Source: Adineta ricciae (lineage: Eukaryota; Rotifera; Eurotatoria; Adinetida; Adinetidae). Taken from it: a stretch of DNA of 64,000 bases. The position numbers and the translations under genes were made by a program. Shown piece after piece: positions 1-10,488 of this stretch. The notes beneath the pieces were generated by a model. The model worked only from the letters and a program-made list of their open reading frames with translations, made no database searches and was not told the origin of the DNA. The DNA is taken from NCBI GenBank assembly GCA_905250025.1, contig CAJNOJ010000002.1, forward strand, positions 248,001 to 312,000, given 5' to 3'. The number at the start of each line of letters is the position of its first letter. Position 1 is the stretch's first letter.

Positions 1-222
1 GACGATGAAATCATGATAAAATATACGTGCACACTTCGTCACGAATCGATGCGTAGTCGTGCAGAACGCAAAACGAGAATATATTTATTACTATTATTTG
101 TGATGTTGACATCACAGGTGTCGCTGATGGTTCGCCTTAGATTGTCCAAAACTTTCGCACAAAAGCAAAGGAAGAAGAACAATACAGTTTGATTCATTTC
201 GATTTTTTTTGTAGATCATAGC

Positions 223-1693
223 ATGCTTGTTGCAGATGCAGACAAGGATGGCAGTAATTCAGAATCGCCAACAACGGATTCTGATGATGATGATGATTAT
301 CGTATTAAATCATGTTCGCATACTCATCGTTCATGTAGTCGATATGCACCTTGTAATAGACTTCAACATCAACACTTATCGACTGAGTCTTCAACTCATG
401 TCAGTCTTTCAGCTAGTTCCAAACCAGCCAAAAACGACATACGAACAATCGACAAACAATCAGGACATCAACAGAAGTTCGATGGAATCAAATGGCGTCG
501 TATGTGCTCTGCTCCCGGCTGTACATTGTATTTAAATCGAGGAAAATTTTTTCAAAATTGGTTATGTCGAAAGCATTATTCCCTCAAGGCAGACAATAAC
601 GTTTCTCCCCAATCAAACAGTGCAGTACCAGAGAAAACTACGGCAAAAGTTCCTAAACCTAATCGAAAGTCGAGAAAATCGTCCGTTGAAAAAGCCAGTC
701 AAAAGGAACAGTAAGTAGACAGCTTCTCCGAATTCATTCGTTAATAAGCCTTTTGATTTAGATTCTCTAAGCGCAATACCATGAGGATTACTTCCGAAGG
801 TGCCCGCCAGAGGTACGACGGCCGCTATTGGCGTCCCGTGTGTGGTTACGATGAATGTGTATGTTTTATTGTTCGGAATGGTTATTGTCATCGACATGAT
901 ATAGTAATGCGAACGAAGAATGGCAACAATCCATCGAAATCACCCAATATCGAATCTCAAACAGACTCACAAATCACACCATCGGTGTCGAATCCGAAAA
1001 AAGGCGATGTTCAAATGGTGCGACAGTTATGGAATGGATCGAAATGGTATTCGTTGTGTAATTATCATACACGGAATTGTATGCGAAGAGCGAGAGGAAA
1101 GAAACAGAAATATCTTTGCGATGCACATTATAAAGAGTATGTGAAGAAACAAAAAGATCCAAGTTTGATTGATCATTCCGATCAAATCCCGATATCGCCA
1201 ACAGTAAAACGAAAGAAATGTAACATTTACAAAAATTTCATTCGGATTCGAATCCTTTTTTGTCTTCTTTCAATCGTTCTAGTAATCATCGATGAAGAAG
1301 ATCCTCCCGCGAATCAAGTAAAACATCTAATACTCATCGTTTCGAAAATTACTACCAAAAACATCTTTTCCTTTAGCATCATTCTCAATCGTCTATCGTT
1401 GTAATGAAGCATGCAGAACAATGCATCCAAACTGATGTAACTTATCCATTAGAATCAACGAAGCTCAGTCAGGGTTGTATTTTCATCGACGACAATGAAA
1501 ACTATCACAATCAATCGGAATCGTGTCAGATTTCAGCTGTCGTCAAGAAAGAAGTAAATATCAAAAGCAATTTGTGAGCAAAACTAATCTTCTCTATTAG
1601 GATGATTACATTATCAAAAAACGACACACATCCATTAACGTGAATGCATATCCATTCGACTGTAAAATTGAATTAACCAAACTTGAAATCTAA
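223..1693 (+). CDS. Protein with three Cys/His zinc-knuckle-like repeats, function unknown
   Basis: I do not recognise this gene as a named family. Exons join through short GT-AG introns near 713-760, 1218-1288, 1319-1377 and 1555-1601 and end at TAA 1691-1693. Three units share one pattern: aromatic, Asp/Asn-Gly, two residues, Trp, then Cys-x3/4-Cys, 8-12 basic residues, Cys-x2-His-Tyr/Asp. The units lie at about 480-585, 810-900 and 1021-1140. Spacing of the Cys/His residues suggests zinc binding. The N-terminus is rich in Ser and Asp, with a run of Asp residues, and the linkers are basic and Ser-rich, as in nuclear proteins. The C-terminal part after about 1378 is acidic/polar with no visible domain. 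An acceptor-like AG at 213-214 sits just before the chosen ATG and the frame is open upstream of it, so an upstream coding exon is possible. A DNA- or RNA-binding role is only a guess. Confidence 0.6.
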
Positions 1694-2222
1694 TACCGGG
1701 CCGTATCGACTGCAATAGTGAATCAAAATATTTGCATATAATCTTTTAGATAAATAGCAACATATTTTAGTGCTGTGTATTTTAGATCTTTTTAACATGT
1801 CTTTCAATGTAGTTCTCTTGTCATTTGGAATCTCAAATGAATCCAATAAAGTTAAACAAGATACACGAAGCGTATCAATTTCAGTTGCCACACGCGATCG
1901 TATCGTCTACCTTTTTACGATCATCGACTACTTTCGATGTTTTTCTCTTCAGCTATAAATACGAGCCAGTCATTCATCAGTGAATATGCTTGTTTCGAAA
2001 TGACATAGCATGGAAACGAAATGTTACTTCTAGTCTGTGTCTACGTTCGATAAAATAAAAAAAGCATAGATTAATTTTATTATTGTTTCTAAAAAAACCG
2101 AAAAAGAAAGGCTCGCAAAGCAAAGCGGTGACAAATACACATGACGAACAACATTTATGAAAACATGCCTCGTATCTTTTGTTTTGTTCTAGCTTTTCTG
2201 TTTATGTTCGGCATACTTGAAA
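1694..2222. other. Intergenic gap between two convergent genes
   Basis: I see no convincing gene here. It contains AT-rich 3' flanks with AATAAA-type hexamers, for example near 1847 and 2056, and an isolated TATAAATA-like motif near 1953 with no gene behind it. Confidence 0.4.
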
Positions 2223-3118
2223 CTATGCATCGAGTTTAGGACATTCAGGATGAATGAAATTTCTCGGATGAATCAAACCATTTTGTCGAATGACCCATTC
2301 ATTTGCTAGGTAGTCGATCACTTGTTTAACATGCTCTTCGGTTATATCACCGTCAAGTTCAGCTAAATATCGATAGTATTTCTTCCAAACATCGAACGGA
2401 ATACGAGCGTTAGCACCCGGCGGATCGCTTGTTAATAATTCGCAGATTTTTATCAAAGTATCAGTAATGTTCTAATCAGTTTGAATGTAGTCAAGGAGAA
2501 TTTTGAAGAAAAAGAACAAACTTTGGCTATTTTCGAAACAGTTATGGCAAGAAATGAGTCCCATTGAACTTCACCATTGAAAGCTCCGATTTGTACAATA
2601 TCATCGAATTGTTCACGTGGAATTTTGATATCATCAAATTTGTTTTGAATTTCTTGTAATGACAGTTTACCTTTTGGCGAGAGCTAAAGACCGACATGTT
2701 CATTCTATGAGTTTAGTTCTTCTTTTAGAAACTTACTTGTTTATGTAAGATTTTAATCAAACCCATCGTTAGACCTGTATCAATTTTTTGCGTTGCTAAT
2801 GGCATTTCGAGACCTAATTAACAAACGATTAGCTTGATAATTACTCTTAAAGATCTTGTCATCTCACGTTCTTTAACTGGTGGTGTTTCGCCATTTGCTA
2901 ATGCTCGAAAATATCTACAATTACACGAATGATAATCAATGAGTAGAGAAAAAAGAAAGCACATACGCGGCACTCCATGCAAGAACATCTGTTGGTTGTG
3001 TACGTATAGCAGCTTTCGAGAATTGAAGTAAGATATCAGGTAGTTCAGGTGGGATTGGAATTTGTTCGCTTGTATAGTACGGCTCATCAGTGAAATTAGC
3101 TGCTGTTGCTTTCGCCAT
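2223..3118 (-). CDS. ROPN1L: Ropporin-like protein (RIIa/R2D2 domain)
   Basis: Ropporins dock to AKAPs and to the radial spokes/fibrous sheath of cilia and sperm flagella through a PKA RII-like dimerisation domain. The first exon (from ATG 3118) reads IPIPPELPDILLQFSKAAIR, which is the ropporin signature, followed by a stretch with PTDVLAWSAAYFRALANGET and PPVKER across the intron near 2905-2965. A donor inside the next exon (GAAC|gtgaga) is needed to keep frame into LEMPLATQ. Later exons give LSPKGKLSLQEIQNKFDDI and a C-terminal region (GANARIPFDVWKKYYRYLAE, LDGDITEEHVKQVIDYLANE) that matches the conserved C-terminal half of ROPN1/ROPN1L. Size is about that of the family (roughly 210-230 aa). 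It is divergently transcribed from the Aurora kinase, and the two share about 350 bp. I chose the ATG at 3118 because the open frame upstream of it has only a TTG. Confidence 0.88.
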
Positions 3119-3466
3119 GATGTATTTCAATCGTTATGGATGAAGAAATGAGTAGGAGTCGTCACTCGCTAATAAGCTGTAAACATGTCAACACACAGTC
3201 TGCCATTGATATCTAATCATCCTTAACAGTCGAACCTCATTCTCAGGTTTCAGCAGAAAATTTCGAAAAAAATCGTCAATAATTATTGTGAATTGCCATT
3301 CAAATTGAGCTCGAAATACAATGATGAAAGTCGTTTTAATAGACATTTTTTGATTGAATGGAAAGTAGCGCACAATGATCCTATTCGCTAATATTTTCGT
3401 CAGGCTCGAAACAAAGAATTGAACAATGTTTGGTTGAATTTTATTTCATTTATTACCTAATTCTTC
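3119..3466. promoter_or_regulatory. Shared divergent promoter region, ropporin/Aurora
   Basis: This short region lies between two start codons that point away from each other, so it must hold both core promoters or 5' UTRs. I see no clear TATA box and no coding signal. Short open frames here are not supported by homology. Confidence 0.5.
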
Positions 3467-5210
3467 ATGTCGGCAATTAAGCGATTCTTTTCAAGTCATA
3501 AAACATCATCAAATGTCAAGAATAATCAGAATCAACAACAAGATAGTCACGTCTCACAAAGTAAACTACCAGCGATCAACACTACATCAGCTGTTCCTGT
3601 CGACAAAGTAACAGTAGCAACTGAGATTGTGGAAAATGACGAAAGTAAAGAAAATATGGCTTCACCACCATTCCCATCAATAGACATACCATTAAAGTAT
3701 GTCACCTAATGACCATCTCCTGCCTATTTTCACTTTTTTCTTCTTTAAAAAGATCAGACACGACCGCGATATCTCCAACAACGTCACCAACGTCGGAACC
3801 AGTGCTAGCTAGTAATCACGAAGAGAAACGATCTATGTATGTACACTCAGGAAGTTCTTTGGCAGATTGTTGTTGTTTATTTTAGAAAATCATCCAGTTG
3901 GACGGTTGAGGATTTCGAAATCGGTAATCTCTTAGGACGTGGTCGATTCGGTTATGTTTATTGTGGCCGAGAAAAGCAAACACGTTTTGTAGTTGCACTA
4001 AAAGTACTTCGAAGCACTTCTCTCTTCGTCATCGATCACAGTTGCTGTTTAGATACTATTCAAAGCTCAATTGAAGAATTCAAAAATGGAACAACAAGTG
4101 AAACGTGAAATCGAAATTCAATCGAATCTTAAGTACGTTCAAGTTTGTTGTTTTTCGTCACTTAATTATTAACGAATAGATCGATTATAGACATCCAAAT
4201 ATTCTTCGTCTCTACGGATTTTTCCATGACGAACAACGAATCTATCTATTACTTGAATATGCACCTGGCGGAGAATTGTATCGTCGTATGCAAACAGAAA
4301 AAACTCTACGCGAAAGTGAAGCTGCTGGAGTAAGACTTTCTACGAACAAAATTCCATAATTTCCATCGAGTTTTTAGTACGTCTACCAACTTTGTAATGC
4401 TTTGAATTATCTACATACAAAACGGGTTATTCATCGGTAAGAATATTATAATAATTGAAGTATGTATATCAAATCTTCTTCTTTTAGAGGTACGTTTAAA
4501 TAATCCAATATGTCTATGCAAGAATCATGTAATTGTAGATATCAAACCAGAAAATATTCTCATTGGAAAATATGGAATTTTGAAATTAGGTAACGATATC
4601 TTCTGATTAGTTCTGTTGATCATTGAAATGAGTTTTGTCTTCCAGCGGATTTCGGCTGGTCAGCTGAGAGTACATCGACATGCAAGTAAGAAAGAATATC
4701 GTCATTTTGCAAAAAAGAAAGCATTTCTATTTCAACAGGCGAACAACACTTTGCGGTACATTAGATTATCTTCCACCAGAGATGTTGAATGGAAATGGTT
4801 ACGATGAAAAGATTGACCTTTGGTGTCTTGGGGTACTTACATATGAAATGGTAATCGATTTTTGTTGTTTGTCTGATGATTATTAGACTTCGATTGTTCC
4901 GGTAGATTATCGGTAAACCCCCATTCGATAGTCAAACTCAACATGAGACTATTCGAATGATACGATCGATTGAATTAACATTTCCAACAGGAACATCATC
5001 TGATCTTCGTGATGTGATTACGAAAGTAAGTCTCTCGAAAGTCGAAGTTCACCGCATATGAGATATTTTCAGTTACTTCGTCGAAATCCATCGGATCGTT
5101 TACCTTTGAAAGACGTTGCTCAACATGTTTGGATAATCAAAAATGCGGACATAGCTGCGATTGAAGAAAGCTATATAAAGCGAAAGAAAACCTTAAATCG
5201 AGAAAGTTAA
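3467..5210 (+). CDS. AURK: Aurora kinase
   Basis: Mitotic Ser/Thr kinase controlling centrosome maturation, spindle assembly and chromosome segregation. The disordered N-terminus contains a KEN motif (ESKENMAS), a classical APC/C degron. The kinase domain begins [20 protein letters not shown] (glycine loop). VALK carries the ATP-binding Lys. The intron from about 4000 to 4051 is followed by [20 protein letters not shown], then [20 protein letters not shown] and the hinge [14 protein letters not shown]. The catalytic HRDIKPEN needs an apparent 2-nt exon at 4488-4489. Then come [10 protein letters not shown] (DFG) and the Aurora-specific activation loop [16 protein letters not shown] with the autophosphorylated Thr. 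The C-lobe ends [19 protein letters not shown]. The stop is TAA 5208-5210. The sequence does not decide between A and B/C subtypes; the KEN box and single copy here slightly favour A-like use. An AATAAA follows at 5362. Confidence 0.95.
4488..4489 (+). other. Apparent 2-nt microexon in Aurora kinase
   Basis: The exon before ends in CATCG at about 4437 with a good donor (gtaag). The exon after begins ATATCAAACCAG at 4539. Joining these directly breaks the frame. The sequence between them contains ttttag|AG|gtacgt, so CATCG+AG+ATATC restores His-Arg-Asp-Ile-Lys-Pro. Both flanks match splice consensus. Confidence 0.6.
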
Positions 5211-5690
5211 TTTTCTCCAGTGAAATCAAGCATTTGGACATTCTGTTTTATGTTTCTTCTTAATTCAATCATTATCTTTCAATTTTTCTTCTCTTTGATT
5301 TCTCTCTCTGTGTGTATAACAGTTATTCTGATACAGAAACTTCAGTCCTTCTAGGTAATACAATAAAAGTATGCATTATGTTAACTGGATAATCGTCTTT
5401 TGCGTTCTGGTGTTGTACAGTTCGTCTGTTTTGAGACGCAATAGTGGAAAAGACCTGCTCGAAGCAAGTGTCTGCGTAACATACTGTTAGACAGACGTTA
5501 TCACCAATGATTAATGGGTTTTTTAAAGGTTGATGACATTTAGTTATTTGTTAGAAGTTGACATCATCGAAAAAAGATATTATCTAGAGATTTGTAGGCA
5601 AAATTCAACTTGAGAATACGATTCTCTATCATTATTATTTATTAGTCGATCATGATCAGGAACAACGAACAAGAAAGTACGAAGAATTCT
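5211..5690. other. Intergenic gap between convergent Aurora and PA28 genes
   Basis: I see no gene. AATAAA at 5362-5367 is a likely polyadenylation signal for the Aurora transcript. The rest is AT-rich 3' flank. Confidence 0.5.
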
Positions 5691-6365
5691 TTAATTAATC
5701 ATTGAAGTCATCAGCGGATTTCTTGGCACTTGAATCTTTGGCAGATTTTTTATGATAATATCATAAGTTTTTAGAAATATCGTTCGTAATTCTAACACAA
5801 TCGAACGTAGGTCATCGAAAATCTTCTTTTCATATTCAAGCAAATATAAATGATAATCTTCAATCGAAGGATACTTGTTCAAATACTTCAAGATCTCATA
5901 ATGTTTCTTATAATAATCCAAGAGAAGATTTTCATTCGTTTCGATAATTGTTTCCATTTCTTGAATTTCCTTCAAAATCTGAAATTGGATACTCACACCT
6001 TGATTATTCCCGGACTCGGTGGGTGGGATGTGTAGTTGTATATAACAGCGAAGAATAACTGAGACAGATAAGTATTTATCAAAATAGGAATGAACTAATT
6101 GAATTAATTCATTGATTAATTGATTGGATTGAGTGTTCGAGATCGATTGTTCGATCTGAAGAAAGTACTCTTTAGAAAATCGATTATCACAATCAATGAT
6201 CTCATGTAAATGCTTCGCATAGGACAATAAACTCATTAAAATCTCTGATTCGACAGTTATCTTGATCGATTGGACAAGCTGTTCAATATTCGAATTGAAC
6301 GCATGATCTCCGGTAGTGTTCGCAGAGATCTGACACTGACGAATTCTTTTCGATGTCGAACGCAT
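5691..6365 (-). CDS. PSME3: Intronless PA28/11S proteasome activator subunit
   Basis: PA28 rings cap the 20S proteasome and open its gate independently of ATP. The single open frame (224 aa from ATG 6365) has the PA28 C-terminal helical bundle. The region IPPTESGNNQGVSIQ aligns with the activation loop of PA28 subunits (GNN-x-GV core, including the Asn needed for activation). This is followed by a long helix, a tract equivalent to the family's xYxxxLxExExxxxxDIR (YHLYLLEYEKKIFDDLRSIV) and ELRTIFLKTYDIIIKNLPKI, then a Pro-Arg turn as in the family. Length is close to the usual 240-250 aa, with a shorter N-terminus. The C-terminus ends ...SMIN rather than the ...MY/LY common in vertebrates. Most neighbouring genes have introns, so this may be a retrocopy. 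Gamma-type is likeliest because it is the form general to animals. Confidence 0.72.
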   Translation of the reverse strand: MRSTSKRIRQCQISANTTGDHAFNSNIEQLVQSIKITVESEILMSLLSYAKHLHEIIDCDNRFSKEYFLQIEQSISNTQSNQLINELIQLVHSYFDKYLSVSVILRCYIQLHIPPTESGNNQGVSIQFQILKEIQEMETIIETNENLLLDYYKKHYEILKYLNKYPSIEDYHLYLLEYEKKIFDDLRSIVLELRTIFLKTYDIIIKNLPKIQVPRNPLMTSMIN

Positions 6366-7020
6366 GTGCAGCAAATGAGAACTTATGATAGAAATTAATT
6401 TGAAATATTATATAAAAGGCGCAATCAATCAAATGACATGTATATAAACAGATGGTTTCTTTTTACGTTTGTTTATATTACTATGAAGAGGATGCGACAA
6501 TTATTTAGATGAATGGGGTAAAAGGCCATAGGAATAATAACGGGCAAGACGATGGAGGATATTGAAGAGAAAGAGAAGAAAATATCACAACTGGATGCGA
6601 AAAAGAATACTTTTTTCCTGCTTTTCTCGCCTTTCCTATCTGCGATTACTATCATTGTTATTCTTTCATTGTGTTGACTTGGTTATTATTCTAAATAAAT
6701 TCTCGTTCGGATCGATCATATACCAAGAGAGAACAGCAAATGTTAGATCGACAACATAGAGCGAGAGCGAGAGAGAGAGAGAATGAAAGAAAGCAAAAAG
6801 AGTAATCTTTCTCTTTCTTTATCCTTCCGTTGATGCTACTGTTTCTAATGGAACTATCACTAGAGATACACATACACAGTTGGATAGGGTCATTGCTTCG
6901 TATTAACGTAGCACACTGAATGAATGTGTTACAAATTACAATGCAAATAGAAAGATTTTAACATTATCAACGCGTAGTTTGTTTTCTCGATTACTCTCAT
7001 TTCGCCATCTTTTATCAATC
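6366..7020. promoter_or_regulatory. Divergent promoter region, PA28/GNAT
   Basis: The region lies between two outward-facing start codons. It contains a TATATAAAAGG-like stretch near 6409-6420 and a GA-repeat tract at 6758-6783. No coding sequence is supported. Confidence 0.4.
6758..6783 (+). repeat. GA-dinucleotide tract
   Basis: A run of GA/GAGC units between the divergent PA28 and GNAT genes. It is a simple repeat, though GA tracts can act as binding sites in animal promoters. Confidence 0.6.
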
Positions 7021-8137
7021 ATGTCCGATCATGAATGTTCGGATGAAGTCTCCTGTTGTGCTGATCCATCAATTTTGACAAGTCAATATTCATTTTGGCT
7101 GTATAGGTAAAACTCGAATGACAGATTTCGATAAGGGAAAGAGAGAAAGACAAACTCAATCAATTAGTTGCTTGACAATTCACTAGAGAAGGATTTTTTA
7201 TTATTCTAGAGATGAAAAAATTGAATCACTCAATTTATTCATACGTCCAATGGTCTCTCGTGATATTTATGATATAAAAACTTTCTTTCAAGACGCTTCA
7301 ATATTTCATAGTGCATCGATTGATTTTTCTATGTATTATTATGCATTTCGACCAAAGCATTCGTATGTAGTTGTTTCTAAACATGGCTTTTTAGCTCATG
7401 CGTCTTTGAAACAATGGAATTTCCATGATCAAACAACACCGGCCGTGCTCATGCTCGGTTTAGTTTATGTTCGTTCAGATTATCGTAAATTTGGTATTGG
7501 TGAATTGTTAACGAATTATGTTTTAAACCTTAAATCAAAAGAAACCAAACTTGTTCATGCCAATGTTCTCACTAAACATTTACCATTCTACATTCGATAC
7601 GGCTTTCAAGCATCGTTTTCTCTGGTTAATCTCCTAGGTAAACTAAGTGATTTCTTCCATCTAACCAATGTGAATGAAGATGATGTTCATTTGCAATTGT
7701 TTGAATCTTCCGATATTCTCGATGTTGCCACTTATGATCATCAGATCTATCCGATCTATCGAATAAACTACTTCGAACAATTACGTGAACATACGTATTC
7801 CATTGCTGGTTATGTTGCACGATCAACGACGACCAATTCAATCTTAGGTTATGTGATTTTGAATTTCAGTCAAGCTTATATCAAATGTGGCCCATTGTAT
7901 GCTGATAATTCGAACATTGCTCTGTTATTGTTGAGACAATGTGCAATTGATTACGATGGAATGATGTTACTTTCAATACCGGAAGATAATCGTTTAGCGA
8001 TTAAGTTATTTGAATCGAAACATTTCAAACAAACTGAGATTCTCCATCGTGTTTATACAGGAAATGAAAATTTATTTCAAGGCAAAAATTTCGAACGAAT
8101 ATGGGCGATTACCGACGATTGGCTTTCGTTAATCTAA
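7021..8137 (+). CDS. GNAT-family N-acetyltransferase
   Basis: Acetyl-CoA dependent acyltransferase of unknown substrate. Two exons (7021-7106 and 7210-8137) join as TTT TGG CTG TAT AG|A GAT GAA and give 337 aa. The GNAT core is visible: a beta strand VLMLGLVYVRSDYRKFGIGE, in which RKFGIG is the acetyl-CoA pyrophosphate loop (R-x-x-G-x-G), followed by helix LLTNYVLN and the strand/helix LPFYIRYGFQ, the usual motif B (F/Y-Y-x-x-x-GF). The remaining 150 residues repeat a similar fold less clearly (AIKLFESKHFKQTEILHRVY near the end), as in YitH/HolE-type two-domain acetyltransferases. No signal peptide. The start was chosen because an in-frame ATG and a good donor at 7107 precede the main exon. 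Confidence 0.8.
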
Positions 8138-8468
8138 TGTGAAATCAATCCTGAGGTGCTTTATTCATCTTGTTTTTTTCTTGTATAAGTGTGATAACCA
8201 ACAAACAGCATATTTTAACTAATTATTCAGTACAATATATCTATATAAATATAAAACAAATGCACTTGATATGATCAATCCTAAGAATCTATCTGTCGAC
8301 TGTATTTGAATAAGCGAAGACCGAGACGGAGAGAAAAGCTTTGCTTTCGCTGTGTGCGACATACAAAATGCTGATTCATAATACGAACGTGTATTTTTCT
8401 CTCTCTCTTCTCCTTCATTTTTGTATATCTATTCATCCGTATCACATTAGAAGTGTCGTTTGCTTGAA
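8138..8468. other. Intergenic gap, GNAT to ubiquitin-like gene
   Basis: AT-rich 3' flank followed by pyrimidine-rich sequence upstream of the ubiquitin-like gene. No gene seen. Confidence 0.4.
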
Positions 8469-8789
8469 ATGACGACTGGACCAAATCAAGTCCAACTGAC
8501 AGTTACGCGAAAATCCGATGATTCGACTGTTGTCTTAGTTGTTAATGAAAAGATAACTGTAGGTGAATTAAAAACGGAAATTCGATCTCGCTTACCACCG
8601 AAATTCGATCAAGGTTGTCGACTTATCTTTAATGGGAAGGTATTACGAAGTAAACGAAAGCTAAAACATTATGGTTTAACAAACAATCAAGCGCCACCAA
8701 ATATACTTGGCAATTCAAATATAGTCATGGATGATTCAAAAAATTGGAAATCCGACTCTTCATCATCGTCTTCCGAACAATCTGATTGA
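8469..8789 (+). CDS. Small ubiquitin-like domain protein
   Basis: Single-exon 106-aa protein. Residues about 8-80 form a ubiquitin-like fold: a beta-grasp start QVQLTVTRKSDDSTVVLVVN, helix VGELKTEIRSRLPP and the hallmark strand RLIFNGKVLRSKRKLKHYGL (compare the IF-A-G-K-x-L core of ubiquitin). There is no C-terminal Gly-Gly, so it is not expected to be conjugated. The tail is short, acidic and Ser-rich, and casein-kinase-like. It might be a fragment-sized relative of TMUB, ubiquilin or HERPUD-type UBL proteins, but no TM or UBA domain is present and I cannot assign it. The ATG at 8469 is the first in frame. AATAAA lies 23 nt after the stop. Confidence 0.7.
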   Translation: MTTGPNQVQLTVTRKSDDSTVVLVVNEKITVGELKTEIRSRLPPKFDQGCRLIFNGKVLRSKRKLKHYGLTNNQAPPNILGNSNIVMDDSKNWKSDSSSSSSEQSD

Positions 8790-8811
8790 CATTTTCTTCT
8801 TTACACAATCT

Positions 8812-8817
8812 AATAAA
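8812..8817 (+). terminator. Polyadenylation signal AATAAA
   Basis: A canonical hexamer 23 nt after the stop codon of the ubiquitin-like gene. A second one lies at 9077-9082. Confidence 0.5.
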
Positions 8818-10488
8818 TATAGCTACGTGCAAACTAACATATCGTTGCAAGCTACTTGAATATGTTATTCTTTTACAGCACATAATCATAGAACATGAGT
8901 ATTGAACTTCTTCCGATGAATTCAATAAGTGAAAGAAAGGTTACGAAGGGCAGGAAATGTTTTCTACTGTACATCATTAGGGATTTCTGCTTATTAATAC
9001 AGAAAAATTTGTTTTCTGTATGACTGCTGGAAGTAGAGACATTTCCTTAGATGATGTGACCTGTGTTTCATAACTCAATAAATATCTGACATTGTTTCTT
9101 ACAAATCTATTTCAATTTCATGCTTAGATTGTAAAGAAAATCAACATTCTCATGTTTCGTAGATTTTTCACAATGCGCAATGACATGGAGGAGCATTCAA
9201 ACATAGTCTCAGCTTGGTAATCAATCAGCAACAAATGCAAATTCACGACGACTAATTCATTCTATCATCTACGAACTATTTTTCAACATAATCCTTTTTT
9301 TATTGATCTTGACAACAATAATAATAATGATTAATCTTTTGAAATTCATCAAGAATTAAATCTTTCATTTTTGCACTTGTTGAGTTCATCAGGTCATTTA
9401 TTACATGCATCATGAGCAAACGACGTTAAATCATATTACACCTCACTAAATTTATCACAATTGATTTTTGTTTTATCTTATCTGAACGTATCCATACTCA
9501 TCGTAGCTTGTCTTCAATATCGTTCGGATTGATTTCAACGAGAGAGAAAAAGAAATTAATGAATTACACAATTTCTCAAACTTCTTTTCCGTCGAACATT
9601 CGATGGACTGTGCGCTGAGATTAAAATAAAGGTACATCTACCTGCTAAGATTGGCACCACCAACCGATAAATTCGTAATGTAAATAACTGAGTATTATTT
9701 TCATGTAATGGAGATGAGAAGTTTTGTTTTCAACTCTCAATGGTAAGTTGAAATATTTTCTTTTCACACGCGAATAGATAAAAGGTCATGTTGATAAAAC
9801 ATGCAAACAATCGATTTGCTTTCTTTTCCTTGAATGTTTCACTTTCGATGGTCAGTTCTTCGATACTGTTTGTTTACTAACAGAATCAGTCGTTTGATGT
9901 GATTCGAAATCGAACTACTCGAGAGGTGGTCAAATAAGATAAGATGATGGCTTTCAATTACATACGTACATGCTGCGAGACACTTTCATTTTATCTTTCG
10001 AACAAAAGAAGAAGAAGACAAGTAAGATTTGATGAACAATGATAATATCAAGCTTTCAAATGTATCTGAAGTGGGAAAAAGATTGGGAGATCTCGTTTCT
10101 TTTTTCTTTCGAATGAATAGGAACCAAAAGGTAAAAGTAATCTTTTTGTATTGATTTATCTATGAGGTTTCGATTTGACAGGAGTTGCAAAGAAATGTTC
10201 TCTTTTCTCGCCTACGCGGTAAATCGCACAAAGAAAGAAAATGAAGATTATTAAATTGAATCGTACGCCGATGACGATAATTATTATCGTTAAATAAAAA
10301 ATTGAAATCAGATGCGAATATGTTTCGTACCGATGTAAAACGATCATCATCACCACCACCATCTTCCTCTTTTTCCTTTTCGTTTGTTCGACGGTATATT
10401 AGCAGTAGTCAGTGTAGACACCTGCTGTTTATGTACACTTTATATGAAAAGAGATCGTTATTCGCCAAGTTTTTCAGATAATTCATCA
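8818..10488. promoter_or_regulatory. Upstream region of the LRP2-type gene
   Basis: About 1.7 kb without a gene. It holds two paired GATA-type sites (TTATCTTATCTG at 9473-9484, and AGATAAGATG at 9937-9946) and an inverted repeat CATGTT-5-AACATG at 9787-9803. The LRP2 transcript probably starts in its last few hundred bases, since an open frame runs from before the chosen ATG. Confidence 0.4.

Noticed and set aside
1953-1961. TATAAATA motif as a promoter on the plus strand
   Set aside because: No coding sequence or splice signals follow it; the next gene is on the other strand.
2818-3087. An 89-aa minus-strand frame over the ropporin intron
   Set aside because: Shadow of the gene in another frame; it has no domain and crosses exon and intron.
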